A DNA stretch of 6,656 nucleotides. It comes from Bacillota bacterium. GTDB lineage: Bacteria > Bacillota_A > Clostridia > Lachnospirales > Lachnospiraceae. The notes under the pieces were generated by a model. It searched no databases. It was not told the origin of the DNA and saw nothing but the letters and a program-made list of their open reading frames with translations. Positions 6,379 to 6,656 of this stretch are shown one piece after another. The translations under genes were made by a program, and so were the position numbers. Location of the stretch: contig JAEZSL010000347.1 of the NCBI GenBank assembly GCA_023443925.1, positions 1 through 6,656 on the forward strand, in the 5' to 3' direction. Within the stretch, counting starts at the first letter, position 1, and each line of letters starts with the position of its first letter.

Positions 6379-6402
6379 TAAAACCTTAACAAAGTTTATT
6401 TG
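6379..6402 (+). terminator. Weak terminator candidate after the coiled-coil gene
   Basis: AAACCTT (6382-6388) can pair with AAAGTTT (6391-6397) with one mismatch, around a very short loop, followed by ATTTGTAT. The stem is AT-rich and weak. It is the only hairpin-plus-T arrangement I see between the coiled-coil gene and the next promoter. Confidence 0.3.
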
Positions 6403-6495
6403 TATCTTACTCAATATATAATTTATTGCTAAGAAAGTTAAACAGGTCAGATTTAATTGAAACAGGAAAGTTCCCATGAATCAGTCCGGTTCTTG

Positions 6496-6524
6496 TTGAC
6501 AATATGAAACCGTTGTGTTAATAT
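6496..6524 (+). promoter_or_regulatory. Predicted sigma-A promoter of the T-box transcript
   Basis: A perfect -35 box TTGACA (6496-6501) is followed by 17 bases and TAATAT (6519-6524, 4 of 6). Transcription would start near 6531, about 16 bases before T-box Stem I, which is the usual spacing for T-box leaders. Confidence 0.65.
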
Positions 6525-6546
6525 AAGCAAAATCCAAACGTATAAA

Positions 6547-6656
6547 GGCTATGATAAGAAAGAGTATATATTATCCGGAATCACAGAGAGAAGATGGCAG
6601 GTGAAAATCTTTATGAAGATAATATGGAAGCAGTCTTGGAGCTATGAACCGAAGGG
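6547..6656 (+). ncRNA. T-box riboswitch, 5' part (Stem I), specifier GCA = alanine; cut by window end
   Basis: T-box leaders bind a matching uncharged tRNA and switch transcription of aminoacyl-tRNA synthetase or amino-acid genes. Stem I can be folded by eye. The basal helix is GGCT (6547-6550) with AGCT (6640-6643), then a K-turn-like loop (ATGAT opposite GG) and AAGA (6556-6559) with TCTT (6634-6637). The specifier loop has AGTA (6563-6566) opposite GAA (6627-6629), the expected loop E pair, and the next triplet GCA (6630-6632) followed by the conserved purine G. Above it TATATTATC (6567-6575) pairs with GATAATATG (6618-6626). The distal part has AGAGAG (6585-6590) and an apical AAGAT/ATCTT stem whose loop carries GGTGAAA (6600-6606), matching the GGUGNRA T-loop consensus. 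GCA predicts tRNA-Ala(UGC), so the gene beyond the window is probably alaS or an alanine-related gene. The antiterminator and TGGN sequence are out of view. Confidence 0.9.

Noticed and set aside
6522..6527. TATAAG as the -10 box of the T-box promoter
   Set aside because: Better match to consensus but a 20-base spacer from TTGACA; TAATAT at 17 bases is preferred.
1..6656. CRISPR arrays, insertion sequences, tRNA or rRNA genes, phage or defence modules
   Set aside because: No regularly spaced long repeats, transposase-like or phage-like proteins, or recognisable tRNA/rRNA sequence were found on either strand.

Overview
The window looks like chromosome from a low-to-moderate GC, Gram-positive anaerobe of the Clostridia, most likely a Lachnospiraceae-type plant-polysaccharide degrader. 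This is inferred from strong purine-rich ribosome binding sites, sigma-A-type promoters, a T-box leader, and a CUT1 sugar transporter next to intracellular glycosidases. No marker gene fixes the species.

Positions 1-4467 form a hemicellulose or pectin oligosaccharide-use locus. The window opens in the last 69 codons of a MalG-type sugar ABC permease. Five bases later comes a cytoplasmic GH43 beta-xylosidase (217-1779) in the same operon. Convergent to it is an AraC-family regulator with an N-terminal cupin sugar-sensing domain (1810-2715, minus). Three 17-bp tandem repeats join the two gene ends. A 354-bp divergent intergenic region separates the regulator from a GH4 enzyme (3070-4467) with the CHEV active-site motif of LplD-type alpha-galacturonidases. 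The simplest model is that the transporter imports acidic or neutral oligosaccharides, the GH4 enzyme removes a uronic acid, the GH43 enzyme releases xylose, and the AraC protein senses the sugar and controls one or both sides. The intergenic region holds a sigma-A promoter for the regulator, a cre-like palindrome, two further dyads, and a CGGTATACC motif facing each gene.

Positions 4468-4609 hold a long hairpin, probably the shared terminator of the GH4 gene and the convergent small ABM-fold monooxygenase-like gene (4610-4963, minus). A 433-bp divergent intergenic region follows, with a good sigma-A promoter pointing right.

Positions 5397-6335 encode a 312-residue soluble coiled-coil protein of unknown function with a striking Gly/Trp-rich motif. 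After it comes a 321-bp region without a gene. This region holds a weak terminator candidate, a promoter with a perfect -35 box, and then the 5' part of a T-box riboswitch. Stem I of the T-box can be folded by eye and its specifier triplet reads GCA (alanine). The window ends before the antiterminator and the regulated gene, which is probably alaS or another alanine-related gene.
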